A stretch of 64,000 bases of DNA from Afipia sp. (GTDB taxonomy: Bacteria > Pseudomonadota > Alphaproteobacteria > Rhizobiales > Xanthobacteraceae). Position 1 is the stretch's first letter. Every line of letters begins with the position of its first letter. The position numbers and the translations under genes were made by a program. The stretch spans positions 1 through 64,000 of the forward strand of contig JAFKEQ010000002.1 in NCBI GenBank assembly GCA_017308575.1, in the 5' to 3' direction. The notes beneath the pieces are model-generated. The model made no database searches. It saw only the letters and a list, made by a program, of their open reading frames with translations, and was not told where the DNA came from. Positions 52,632-60,783 of the stretch are shown here, piece after piece.

Positions 52632-53111
52632 ATGGCGCAAGCTCAAGCCGCTTTTGAAACCGACTTTTGGAAGGATGCGAACCTGCGGAAGGTCTGGGAC
52701 GAGATCGTTCCGGGTGAACCGCGCAAGACCATCCCCTATGTGCTGACGAAGGAAGCGATCCAGCTCTATTGCCGCTCCGTCGGTGAAACCAATCCGCTCT
52801 ATTTCGATGAAGCCTATGCGAAGACCACCCGCCACGGCGGTCTGATCGCGCCGCCGTCGATCCACATCCTGCTGATGTTCTCCTGCACGCCCGCGGACGA
52901 CTGGATGCGTTCGCCCGGCACCGTGAACGCCGGTCAGTCCTGGAGCTACAACAAGCCCGCGCGTCCCGGCGATACGATCACGCTGCAGGCCCGCGCGCTC
53001 GACAAGTTCATCAAGCGCGAGCGGCTGTTCGTGGTTCACGACAACGTCTTCTTCAATCAGCATGGTGACGTGATCTGCTCGGGTCGCGGCCAGACCATCC
53101 GGCCGATGTAA
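52632..53111 (+). CDS. MaoC-like dehydratase, N-terminal (non-catalytic) half type
   Basis: A 159-residue single hot-dog protein resembling the FAS1-like dehydratase region of MaoC N-terminal proteins. The R-hydratase signature is degenerate: YCRSVGETNPLYFDEAYAKT and GGLIAPPSIHILL keep the shape, but the catalytic aspartate-histidine pair is lost (E-T-N-P and no HGM). I therefore read it as the partner half of the next protein. It starts a plus-strand operon of five genes and lies just downstream of the IclR operator. Confidence 0.85.
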   Translation: MAQAQAAFETDFWKDANLRKVWDEIVPGEPRKTIPYVLTKEAIQLYCRSVGETNPLYFDEAYAKTTRHGGLIAPPSIHILLMFSCTPADDWMRSPGTVNAGQSWSYNKPARPGDTITLQARALDKFIKRERLFVVHDNVFFNQHGDVICSGRGQTIRPM

Positions 53112-53133
53112 CGCAGGGCGAAGGAATTCAGAC

Positions 53134-53586
53134 ATGACCACGGCATTTGAAAATCTTTCGGTCGGCGACAGCATCACGGGGCCGACCTTCGCGGTCTCGC
53201 GCGAATCCATCCGCCTGTTCTGCGATGGCTCGCTCGATTACAATCCGCTGCATCTCGACGACAACTACATGAAGGGCAATTTCGGCAAGACCAATTTCGG
53301 CGGCATCATCATGCACGGCATGAACAACTTCGGGCTGATCACCCGAATGCTGACGGATTGGGCCGATCCCGCCGGCGCGATTCATCGCCGCCTCGAAACG
53401 CGCTGGCTGAAGCCGGTGAAGCCGGGCGATACGATCCAGCCGGAAGGCATCATCAAGGCCAAGCAGGTCACGCAGAAGTCGCGTTGGGTGCTGATCGACG
53501 TGCTGGTGAAAAACCAGAACGGCGAGAAGGTCGCGACCGGCGAGGCGATGGTGGAATTCCCCGTCGCGAATGCCGCAGCGGCTTGA
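53134..53586 (+). CDS. MaoC family hydratase, catalytic half
   Basis: A 150-residue hot-dog protein with the intact (R)-hydratase signature: SLDYNPLHLDDNY gives the catalytic aspartate and GGIIMHGMN the histidine. It should add or remove water from a 2-enoyl-CoA. Together with the preceding protein it probably forms the double-hot-dog unit that in other enzymes is one chain. The substrate CoA ester is unknown. It lies 22 bp after the first half and 16 bp before the monooxygenase gene. Confidence 0.87.
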   Translation: MTTAFENLSVGDSITGPTFAVSRESIRLFCDGSLDYNPLHLDDNYMKGNFGKTNFGGIIMHGMNNFGLITRMLTDWADPAGAIHRRLETRWLKPVKPGDTIQPEGIIKAKQVTQKSRWVLIDVLVKNQNGEKVATGEAMVEFPVANAAAA

Positions 53587-53602
53587 GCGAGGCCGGCGCG
53601 CG

Positions 53603-54841
53603 ATGTCGGTTACGATCGTAGGCGCAGGTGTTGGCGGGCTGACGGCGGCGTTGAGTCTTCACGCCGCCGGGCAGAGCGATGTTCGCGTGCTGGAAGCAGC
53701 ACGCGAATTGCGCGACGTGGGCGTCGGCATCAACCTGCCGCCGCATGCCGTTCGTGAACTGACCGAACTCGGCCTCGGCGATGCGCTCGACAAATTCGGC
53801 GTGCCGACCAAGGAATTGGCTTACTACGATCCGGCCGGAAAGCTGATCTGGGCCGAGCCGCGCGGGCTGGAAGCCGGTTACAAGTGGCCGCAATATTCGA
53901 TTCATCGCGGTACGCTGCAGCGGCTTCTGGCCGATGTTGTGCGCCAGCGCCTCGGAGAGAATGCGATTCATGTCGGTCAGCGCGTCACCGGCGTGACGCA
54001 AGACCAGGGCGGTGCGATGTCCATTGCGGCCATCGATCTTGCGACGGAGCAGCCGGCGTCATTCACTGCCGATGTCGTGATCGCAGCCGACGGCATCCGC
54101 TCGCCGGTGCGTAACGGTTTCTATGGCGCGCCGATCCCGCTCGCATCCAATGGCTGGGTGATGTATCGCGGCGTCACAAAATCGGGGCCATTTCTCAGCG
54201 GCCGCTCGATGGTCATCATCGGCGACGAGACCCAGCGCATCGTGGTCTATCCGATCGCGGAAGGCCTGCTCAACTGGCTGCTGGTCCGCCCGAAAGACCC
54301 GGCCGCGGGGCAAAGCGAACTCGGCAACTGGAATGCATCCATTCCGACCGACGTCACCGCCGCCTTCGTGAAGGACTATCGCTTCGACTGGCTGGATGTT
54401 CACCAACTGGTGGCGTCCGCGTCGGAAGCTTACGAATATCCGATGGCGGACATCGATCCGTTGCCGCGCTGGGTGTTCGGCCGCTGCGCGCTGCTCGGCG
54501 ATGCCGCGCATGCCATGTATCCGTTCGGCTCCAACGGCGCGTCGCAGGCGATCCTCGATGCGCGCGTGCTGGCCTATGAACTGGCCAATGCGGCCAGTAT
54601 CGATAGCGGGTTGCAGGCTTACGAAGAACATCGCCGTCCCGCTGTCAGTGAAGTCCAACTCGCGAACCGCCGGCAGGCCGGTGATGTCATGGCCCGCGTC
54701 AGCGCACTGGCCCGCAGCGGCGCGCATGGCGATGCGGCAACTGAACTGCAGGATGTCGAGCGCCGCTACAAGCAACTTGCGGGCTTCGACGTCGATGCTT
54801 TGAATAATCGGAAATCCTGGAGCATCTCCAGAGCTTCTTAA
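53603..54841 (+). CDS. FAD-dependent aromatic-type monooxygenase
   Basis: A 412-residue class A flavoprotein monooxygenase. The FAD motif VGAGVGGLTAALSLHAAG is at residues 6-23, the DG-type motif is VIAADGIRSPVRN, and the GD motif is CALLGDAAHAMYPFGSNGASQA. It resembles PhzS-like and 3-hydroxybenzoate hydroxylase flavin enzymes. It would hydroxylate an aromatic acid with NAD(P)H. I start at ATG 53603 (MSVTIVG), leaving a 16-bp gap to the MaoC gene. In the cassette it could make the substrate for the hydratase or an upstream ring-cleavage route. Confidence 0.88.
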   Translation: MSVTIVGAGVGGLTAALSLHAAGQSDVRVLEAARELRDVGVGINLPPHAVRELTELGLGDALDKFGVPTKELAYYDPAGKLIWAEPRGLEAGYKWPQYSIHRGTLQRLLADVVRQRLGENAIHVGQRVTGVTQDQGGAMSIAAIDLATEQPASFTADVVIAADGIRSPVRNGFYGAPIPLASNGWVMYRGVTKSGPFLSGRSMVIIGDETQRIVVYPIAEGLLNWLLVRPKDPAAGQSELGNWNASIPTDVTAAFVKDYRFDWLDVHQLVASASEAYEYPMADIDPLPRWVFGRCALLGDAAHAMYPFGSNGASQAILDARVLAYELANAASIDSGLQAYEEHRRPAVSEVQLANRRQAGDVMARVSALARSGAHGDAATELQDVERRYKQLAGFDVDALNNRKSWSISRAS

Positions 54842-54913
54842 CATATCGGCTGATCAACTCCGGACGCCATAACAACAAGCACAAGTCCGGTGCAAACCTG
54901 AAGGGAGACGAAC

Positions 54914-55897
54914 ATGAACTGGATGAAAGCCACGCTGCGCTGCGCAGCACTTGCTGTCGCGTTGACGGGAGCCATCGCGCCGCTCGCGAAGGCGCAGGAC
55001 ACCTATCCGTCGCGGCCGATCAAGCTGCTGGTCGGCTTTGCCGCGGGCGGTGCAACCGACACTACATTCCGCAAGCTCGGCGAACTTGCCTCCAAGCAAC
55101 TCGGCCAACCCATCGTGGTCGAGAACAGGCCCGGTGCAGGCGCGACGCTGGCGCCGTCCACCATGGCAAAGACTGAGGCGCCGGATGGTTACACCATCTC
55201 CGCCGCGACGGCGGGCCTGCTGCGCTATCCGTATATGCAGAAGGTGGACTGGGACCCGATCAAGGATTTCACCTGGATCGCGGGTCTTGGCGGCTACACC
55301 TTCGTGCTTGCGGTCAATTCCGACTCGCCGCTCAAGACCACCGCGGATTTCGTGGACTACGCCAAGAAGAATCCGGATGGTCTGACCGTCGCAACTGCTG
55401 GCGCGGGCACCACCATGCATCTGTTGGCCGAGGCGCTCGCCGGCATGGCTGGCGTGTCGATCACCCATGTCGGCTATAAGGGCAGCAGCGAAGCCGTCAC
55501 CGCGGTGCTTGGCGGTCACACCATGGCGACAGTGGACGCTATCGGTACGATTCTGCCTTATGTGCAATCCGGCAAGATGCGCGTGCTGTTGTCGTTCGAT
55601 CCGCAGCCGGTGGCATCGCTGCCCGGCGTGCCGACGGCGAAGAGCCTCGGCTACGATCTGGTCTATCCTGCGCCATACGGGCTCGTCGGCCCCAAGGGAA
55701 TGCCGCCCGCTGTCGTTGACAGGCTCTATCAGGCATTCAAAGCTGCGGCCGACAGTGACGAATACAAGAAGCTTCTGGGGACCCTCGGGCAAACGGAGTG
55801 GCAGAAGCCGCCCGGTGAATATGCCAAGTGGGCGGCGGAATTCTATCTGTCGGAACGGTCGCTGGTCGAGCGTGCCAAGCTGCTGCGGCAACCCTGA
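54914..55897 (+). CDS. tripartite tricarboxylate transporter substrate-binding protein (Bug family)
   Basis: A 327-residue periplasmic receptor with a Sec signal peptide of about 25 residues (ALTGAIAPLAKAQ). Typical Bug blocks are LLVGFAAGGATDTTFRK and VGYKGSSEAVTAVLGG. It follows the monooxygenase gene by 72 bp in the IclR-linked cluster and is followed by a second Bug gene. It probably captures an aromatic or dicarboxylic acid related to the cassette's substrate. No TctA/TctB genes are adjacent. Confidence 0.9.
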   Translation: MNWMKATLRCAALAVALTGAIAPLAKAQDTYPSRPIKLLVGFAAGGATDTTFRKLGELASKQLGQPIVVENRPGAGATLAPSTMAKTEAPDGYTISAATAGLLRYPYMQKVDWDPIKDFTWIAGLGGYTFVLAVNSDSPLKTTADFVDYAKKNPDGLTVATAGAGTTMHLLAEALAGMAGVSITHVGYKGSSEAVTAVLGGHTMATVDAIGTILPYVQSGKMRVLLSFDPQPVASLPGVPTAKSLGYDLVYPAPYGLVGPKGMPPAVVDRLYQAFKAAADSDEYKKLLGTLGQTEWQKPPGEYAKWAAEFYLSERSLVERAKLLRQP

Positions 55898-55941
55898 AAT
55901 CCGTTAGCGAGTTTTTCCACATCAATCGAGGTCAGGTTGAA

Positions 55942-56910
55942 ATGATGAAATCAATCCTTGCTGCGGTCTGCTCCGTCGTCCTGCTGGTCGCGATGCCCGG
56001 TGGCGCGCAGGCCAACGAGTTTCCGAATGGCGTGAAAATCGTCGTGCCGTTCCCGGCGGGTGGCACGACGGACATTCTCGCGCGCTTTGTGTCGCAGTAT
56101 CTCGGCGACAAGCTCGGCACCAATGTCATTGTCGAGAACCGCCCCGGCGCGTCGGGCACCATCGGCTCCGAAATGGTCGCCAAGTCTCCGAACGATGGCA
56201 GCGTTTTGCTGCTGACTGCGACACATCACGTCATCAATCCGAGCCTGTACCGCAAGCTGCCTTACGACACGCAGAAAGACTTTTCGCCGATCGCGGTGGT
56301 GGCGAGCGCGCCGAATGCGCTCGTGGTCACCAAGGATTTTCCGGCGAAGACGGTCGCGGACCTGATCGCCATGGCGAAGAAAGAGCCGGGCAAGCTGTCG
56401 TTCGGCTCGTCCGGCATTGGCGGTGCCAATCATCTCTCCGGCGAACTGTTCAAGCAGATGGCGGGCATCGACATCGTGCACATTCCCTACAAGGGCGCAG
56501 CGCCCGCGATGAACGATCTGATCGGCGGGCATATTCCGATCATGTTCGATACGTTGCCGACGGTTCTTCCGGCCGCGACCGCAGGCAACATCCGCGTGCT
56601 GGCCGTTACCAGCAAGCAGCGCGCGGCGTCGCTGCCGAATGTGCCGACGCTTGACGAAGCCGGCGTGAAGGGCTTCGAGGCCACGGCGTGGTTCGGCCTC
56701 TATATGCCCGCGGCCAATAACAATGCGGCCTATACCAAGCTCGTGGCGACGATGAAGGAAATTCTGTCCGCACCCGCGACGCGCGAAAAGTTCGCAACGC
56801 AGGGCGTCGATCCCGGCAAGCTCACCGGCGCGGAGTTCACGACATTCGTCAATGCGGAGATTGCGAAATGGGCGAACGTGGTGAAGACCGCGAACGTGCC
56901 GCAGGAATAA
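55942..56910 (+). CDS. tripartite tricarboxylate transporter substrate-binding protein (Bug family)
   Basis: A 322-residue Bug receptor, a paralogue of the preceding gene product. Signal peptide about 25 residues ending GGAQA. The blocks IVVPFPAGGTTDILARF and IVHIPYKGAAPAMNDLIGG are typical. I start at the first of two tandem ATGs at 55942 with AGG 9 bases upstream. It is 45 bp after the previous Bug gene and is the last gene of the cluster; it is convergent with the desaturase gene. Confidence 0.91.
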   Translation: MMKSILAAVCSVVLLVAMPGGAQANEFPNGVKIVVPFPAGGTTDILARFVSQYLGDKLGTNVIVENRPGASGTIGSEMVAKSPNDGSVLLLTATHHVINPSLYRKLPYDTQKDFSPIAVVASAPNALVVTKDFPAKTVADLIAMAKKEPGKLSFGSSGIGGANHLSGELFKQMAGIDIVHIPYKGAAPAMNDLIGGHIPIMFDTLPTVLPAATAGNIRVLAVTSKQRAASLPNVPTLDEAGVKGFEATAWFGLYMPAANNNAAYTKLVATMKEILSAPATREKFATQGVDPGKLTGAEFTTFVNAEIAKWANVVKTANVPQE

Positions 56911-56938
56911 GCTTTACGCTCAGGGACGCCGGCGCGGC

Positions 56939-58042
56939 TTAGTGCGTCGGCGTTCCGTTCGGGCCGTGCGTGGTGATGATGCCGGCCTTGGCCATCACAT
57001 GCGGGCTTGGGCCCACGACGTCGGTCGCAAGCCCCAGCTTTTCGAACAAACGGATCATCAGCCAGGTGGTATCGAATTCCCACCATCGGTGGCCATGTTT
57101 GGCCGAGCGCGGATCGGCGTGGTGGTTGTTGTGCCAGCCTTCGCCGTGCGCCAGCAGGCCGATGAAGACGTTGTTCCGACTGTCCTCGTCGGTCTGATAA
57201 TTCCGATAGCCCCACAGGTGGGTGACGGAATTCACCGCCCAGGTCTGGTGCCAGACGAACACCGTGCGCACGAACACGCCCCAGATCAGGATGCTGGTGC
57301 CGAACTGCACCGCCTGCATCGTCGTGCCGCCCATGGCGAGTTCGGCGAGAAAGCCGGCCGCGAAGAAGACGATCCATTGCAGGGCGATGATCTTGAGCTG
57401 CAGCCAGTTGCGCTCCAGCGCGACATAAAACGGGTCGCGCAAAATGTCCTTGGCGTAGCGGTCGTAAATGCCGAGCCGGTTCAGTTCGGGATTTTTCACC
57501 ACCAGCCAGCCGATATGGCCCCAGATGAAATTCACTAGCGGGCTGTGCGGGTCGGGCTGCTCGTCCGCATGCTGGTGATGCCGGCGGTGCACGGCGACCC
57601 AGCGCGCCGGCGTATCCTCCACACAGCAAATGGCGATGACCACAAGCACATGCTCGAACCATTTCGGGCAGCGGAAGCCGCGATGGGTCAGCAGGCGATG
57701 GTAGCCGATATTGATGCCGAGCAGGCCCGACAGCCGGGCCACGATGACGGCGACAATCACTCCGGTCCAGCTAAAGGTCCAGGGAATGAACGCCAGCAGC
57801 GCCACCAGATGGTAGAAAAGAATCGGCCCCGCCGAAGTCCATTCGATCCGGTTCAGGCTGACCCCGGCGGGCAGGGGCAGGTGGCCGGGCACAGCGCTGC
57901 TGCCGGTGCTTGCAGGGCTGCGGTGGGTTGCCTTGGCGGCTGGACGGTCTGTGGTGGTTTCGGCGGTCAACGGTGCAAATCTGTCCTTTGAGGGGCCCCA
58001 CGCCGTGCTAGCGCATGCAGTCGACAAATATACGAACTGCAT
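56939..58042 (-). CDS. acyl-CoA/fatty acid desaturase (delta-9 type)
   Basis: A membrane-bound di-iron desaturase that makes unsaturated fatty acids, adjusting membrane fluidity. About 367 residues with four hydrophobic segments. All three histidine boxes are present: HRLLTH, HRRHHQHAD and HNNHHAD. The start is not certain. The ATG at 58042 is the first I can support, but its first 55 residues look like non-conserved sequence, and a TTG start giving LTAETTTDRP may be the true one. It is divergent from rpmJ. Confidence 0.85.
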   Translation of the reverse strand: MQFVYLSTACASTAWGPSKDRFAPLTAETTTDRPAAKATHRSPASTGSSAVPGHLPLPAGVSLNRIEWTSAGPILFYHLVALLAFIPWTFSWTGVIVAVIVARLSGLLGINIGYHRLLTHRGFRCPKWFEHVLVVIAICCVEDTPARWVAVHRRHHQHADEQPDPHSPLVNFIWGHIGWLVVKNPELNRLGIYDRYAKDILRDPFYVALERNWLQLKIIALQWIVFFAAGFLAELAMGGTTMQAVQFGTSILIWGVFVRTVFVWHQTWAVNSVTHLWGYRNYQTDEDSRNNVFIGLLAHGEGWHNNHHADPRSAKHGHRWWEFDTTWLMIRLFEKLGLATDVVGPSPHVMAKAGIITTHGPNGTPTH

Positions 58043-58157
58043 GGGGAATGCGCCTGAATATTGATGGCAGAGGGATTTTCGGGCAGAGAAGCCGGAAATA
58101 GACCGCCAATTCGGGTATTTTAACCCGCCGACAGGTTCCCGACGGGCTGTCGCCGGA

Positions 58158-58187
58158 TTGACATTTAGCCCCCCGATGGCATAGAAA
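58158..58187 (+). promoter_or_regulatory. candidate promoter of rpmJ
   Basis: A perfect TTGACA at 58158-58163 and TAGAAA at 58182-58187 with 18 bp spacing. It would give a leader of about 90 bases before rpmJ. The region 58043-58284 between the desaturase and rpmJ genes contains nothing else that I can support. Confidence 0.5.
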
Positions 58188-58284
58188 CCGCCTGTCTCGC
58201 GCGGGCCTGGCTCCGCGGGATTTGCCCATTCACCAATGATTCCAGTACGGCCCTGCAACGCGGCCTTCCAGAGAGCATTGTCCC

Positions 58285-58410
58285 ATGAAGGTCCGTAATT
58301 CACTGAAGTCCCTGCGCGGCCGTCACCGCAACAACCGTCTGGTCCGCCGCAAGGGCCGGGTTTACGTCATCAACAAGGTGCAGCGCCGGTTCAAGGCTCG
58401 CCAGGGCTAA
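58285..58410 (+). CDS. rpmJ: 50S ribosomal protein L36, zinc-free type
   Basis: A 41-residue, extremely basic protein of the large ribosomal subunit. The sequence starts [17 protein letters not shown] and ends RRFKARQG. It lacks the Cys-x2-Cys zinc motif of the C+ type, so it is the C- paralogue (YkgO-like) common in alphaproteobacteria. The gene is short and easily missed. It is monocistronic, with a promoter candidate about 100 bp upstream. Confidence 0.96.
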   Translation: MKVRNSLKSLRGRHRNNRLVRRKGRVYVINKVQRRFKARQG

Positions 58411-58548
58411 TCGGCCCGGCTGGTTCGATCGCTGCCTGAAGGATGCGTTCGGTTGCCTCGGTAGCCGGTCCCGCAAACTCCTCAATTCACGCTTGTTTGA
58501 CGCTGCATGCGCTTTGCATGCGGCGCTTTGCGCGTTTAGACTTTCGCC

Positions 58549-59211
58549 ATGGCGATGCGATCGGCAACTGCGGCGAACCGAACCCGGCTTGTTTTCAGGC
58601 TTGGCATTTGCGCGCTCGCGATGATGGCCGCCGCGCCCGCCCTTGCCCAGTCGCCGCAGCTCACGCCGCCCGGCACCCAGAAGAAATTGCCTCAGGCCCC
58701 GGCAAAGCTGCCGCGGGTGCCCGGCGACAATGGCAAGACGCTCGACTTTTTGTTCGGCGCATTGAAGGTTGCGCCGGATCAGGAAAGCGCGAAGGCGGTC
58801 GAAGCCCGGATCTGGGCGCTGTGGACCGCAACGCCGAGTGACACCGCTGCGCTGCTGATGTCGCGAGCCAAGACCGCGATGGACAGCAAGGACACCGAGG
58901 TGGCGCTGAAGCTGCTCGATGCCGTGATCAAGCTTCGTCCGGATTATGTCGAGGCCTGGAACCGCCGCGCGACGCTTTATTACCTGCAGAACGATTACGA
59001 TCGCTCGATGGAAGATATCCGTCAGGTGCTGATCCGCGAGCCGCGTCACTTCGGCGCGCTGGCCGGACTCGGCATGATCCTGCAGGAAACCGGCGACGAC
59101 AGGCACGCGCTCGATGCGTTTCGCAAGGCGCTCGCCGTCAACCCGTATCTCGAGCGCGTCCCCGAACTCGTGAAGTCCTTGACCGAAAAGGTCGAAGGCC
59201 GCGACATCTGA
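58549..59211 (+). CDS. tetratricopeptide repeat protein (secreted or periplasmic)
   Basis: A 220-residue protein. Residues 1-34 are a signal peptide (basic start, then LGICALAMMAAAPALAQ). A Pro-rich linker follows and then three or more TPR-like repeats, including VEAWNRRATLYYLQNDYDRSMEDIRQVL and HFGALAGLGMILQETGDDRHALDAFRKAL. It probably serves as a protein-protein adaptor; the partner is unknown. A nested palindrome at 59231-59268 follows and probably ends transcription. Confidence 0.86.
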   Translation: MAMRSATAANRTRLVFRLGICALAMMAAAPALAQSPQLTPPGTQKKLPQAPAKLPRVPGDNGKTLDFLFGALKVAPDQESAKAVEARIWALWTATPSDTAALLMSRAKTAMDSKDTEVALKLLDAVIKLRPDYVEAWNRRATLYYLQNDYDRSMEDIRQVLIREPRHFGALAGLGMILQETGDDRHALDAFRKALAVNPYLERVPELVKSLTEKVEGRDI

Positions 59212-59230
59212 TCGCTTGATTTGAACGACA

Positions 59231-59268
59231 CCCCTCGATTGAGGGGACGATTTCCCCTCAGGCGAGGG
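59231..59268. repeat. double hairpin repeat after the TPR gene
   Basis: CCCCTC pairs with GAGGGG and a second CCCCTC with GAGGG a few bases later, so two stem-loops stand in tandem. It is a likely terminator or a degraded dispersed repeat. The remaining gap to 59416 shows nothing else. Confidence 0.55.
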
Positions 59269-59416
59269 ATGGAAGGCGGGTCCGGATCGTCGCAAATCTG
59301 CAAGCGATTTAGGTGGTCATGCGTTTGAGACGTGTTGATTTTTCAGACAAGTGATTGTTAGGTCCGCGCCTTCCGCGGCCACGCCGTATTTCAGAAATTT
59401 TTATCAGGAGATTCTT

Positions 59417-59827
59417 ATGAAGGCTTCATCCTTGAGCTTTTTCGCCGCCGTGATTGCAGTGCTGGTCGGCATGTCATGGGGGATTGTCATGGCGATTTCA
59501 CAGGATCACTCGGCCATGCCCGCGCACGCGCATCTCAATCTGCTGGGCTGGGTATCGCTGTTCCTGTTCGGCATTTTTTATCGCCTGCACCCGGCGCTTG
59601 ATGTGACGCGGACTGCGCTGATGCAGGTGTGCGTCTGGGCCATCGGCACCGTTTCGCTCACCGTCGGCGTCGCCATGCTTCATGCCGGCAACAAGGGCGG
59701 CGAACCGTTCGCCGGAATCGGATCGTTCGTTCTATTGGCCGACATGCTGCTGTTCGGCTGGCTTGTGGTCCGTTACGAACTGCGTGGTGGCCTGCGCGGT
59801 GTTGCAATCATGACGCCTGCAGAATAG
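59417..59827 (+). CDS. small membrane protein resembling the first helices of heme-copper oxidase subunit I
   Basis: A 136-residue membrane protein with three or four hydrophobic segments. The segment MPAHAHLNLLGWVSLFLFGIFYRL resembles the heme-binding helix region of heme-copper oxidase subunit I (CcoN/NorB-type HAH). It is far too short for an oxidase, so it is not a full terminal oxidase; I recall similar proteins being annotated as cytochrome-c oxidase. It has a strong AGGAG 8 bases upstream. Heme binding is an inference. Confidence 0.65.
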   Translation: MKASSLSFFAAVIAVLVGMSWGIVMAISQDHSAMPAHAHLNLLGWVSLFLFGIFYRLHPALDVTRTALMQVCVWAIGTVSLTVGVAMLHAGNKGGEPFAGIGSFVLLADMLLFGWLVVRYELRGGLRGVAIMTPAE

Positions 59828-59855
59828 GTGCGTCACTATTGCTGACCTTGATGAC

Positions 59856-59880
59856 GTCGCGCTGCTCCGTGGAGCGCGAC
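59856..59880 (+). terminator. hairpin after the small membrane protein gene
   Basis: GTCGCGCT pairs with AGCGCGAC around a 9-base loop, 29 bp past the stop. No T-run follows within the next bases, so terminator status is moderate. Confidence 0.45.
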
Positions 59881-60016
59881 ATAGCAGCGCATCGCGTGGA
59901 AGAATTTTTCTTTTTCATTCACGTTCCGCTGAGCATCATACTGCTGCCATCCACAAATGATGGAGTGCCGGTGTTGCACGCGTCCTCTCTTGCTCCAGCG
60001 TAAAGAAGGTCGGCCA

Positions 60017-60409
60017 ATGACAACCACCAGCCACGATAATGTTTTTGAAAAACACGGATCGCCGTTTCCGGATATGGCACGGGCCAGCGAACTGAACGGA
60101 ACCATGTTCGGTGAAGCCGCGAAGTTCAACGCGCATGTCAGCACCACTCTGCAGAATCTCGGCAAGGAATGGTCTGACTTCGTCGGCACACGGCTGCGCG
60201 AAGATGTTCAACTGATCCGCACGCTTCACGACTGCCACTCGCTGCAGGATCTGCAGCAGGCCTATGCCCAGTTTTGGCAGACGGCCTTCACGCACTATGG
60301 CGACGAAGCGCAGAAAATGTTGCGGATCACACAAGGCGCCATGGACGAAGCCCGCGAGGCGGCCAAGGACATGCGCGAGATGATGACTTCCACCGACAGG
60401 GCGGCGTAA
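60017..60409 (+). CDS. phasin-like protein
   Basis: A 130-residue, largely helical protein of the Phasin_2 type. It contains TTLQNLGKEWSDFVGTRLREDVQLIRTLHDCHSLQDLQQAYAQFW, typical for phasins that coat PHA granules, and a coiled segment after. The family assignment comes from this pattern. The start has AAGG 10 bases upstream. A strong hairpin at 60426-60453 follows and separates it from the convergent sor genes. Confidence 0.78.
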   Translation: MTTTSHDNVFEKHGSPFPDMARASELNGTMFGEAAKFNAHVSTTLQNLGKEWSDFVGTRLREDVQLIRTLHDCHSLQDLQQAYAQFWQTAFTHYGDEAQKMLRITQGAMDEAREAAKDMREMMTSTDRAA

Positions 60410-60425
60410 GCCGGTGCTGAATCGG

Positions 60426-60453
60426 CGCGGGCCGGTTTCTCAACCGGCCCGCG
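60426..60453. terminator. shared hairpin between phasin and sorB genes
   Basis: A perfect 12-bp GC-rich stem with a 4-base loop TCTC lies between two convergent genes. It ends the sorAB and phasin transcripts. No T-run is present downstream on either strand beyond a TAAAAAG on the plus side, so termination may rely on another factor. Confidence 0.6.
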
Positions 60454-60460
60454 TAAAAAG

Positions 60461-60772
60461 TCAGTAGGTCGCCGTCAGGTAATCGACGATCTTGCTGGCG
60501 TCCGCATCGTCGATCGGCGCGCCGTAGACCTTGATCATCTTCGTCACTTCCGCCTGCCAGAAGTCCTTCTTGAACTTCGGGCCGTGCGGTTGGGTCTGGA
60601 TGTAGTCGGCGGAATGACAGGCGGTGCAGTTGTTGACCGCGACGTCCTGATTGGGGCCGGGCTTGAGGGCTGCGACCTCCGGCGGAAGCTCGTACTTCAC
60701 CGGCTTGGCATAGGCGACGCTTGCGGCGGCAACCACGAGGCCTGCGGCTGCGATCTTTATCAATCGATTCAT
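60461..60772 (-). CDS. sorB: sulfite dehydrogenase cytochrome c subunit
   Basis: A 103-residue periplasmic monoheme cytochrome c. A Sec signal peptide of 22 residues (ends VAYA) precedes the heme motif CTACH. The conserved tail includes DADASKIVDYLTATY. It accepts electrons from SorA and passes them to cytochrome c. Its ATG has GAGGAG a few bases upstream and lies 11 bp after the sorA stop, so the pair is one operon. Confidence 0.88.
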   Translation of the reverse strand: MNRLIKIAAAGLVVAAASVAYAKPVKYELPPEVAALKPGPNQDVAVNNCTACHSADYIQTQPHGPKFKKDFWQAEVTKMIKVYGAPIDDADASKIVDYLTATY

Positions 60773-60783
60773 GATCGCTCTCC

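Noticed and set aside
59417..59827. A complete cytochrome oxidase subunit
   Set aside because: The protein has 136 residues, far shorter than an oxidase subunit I, and lacks the further heme and copper ligands.
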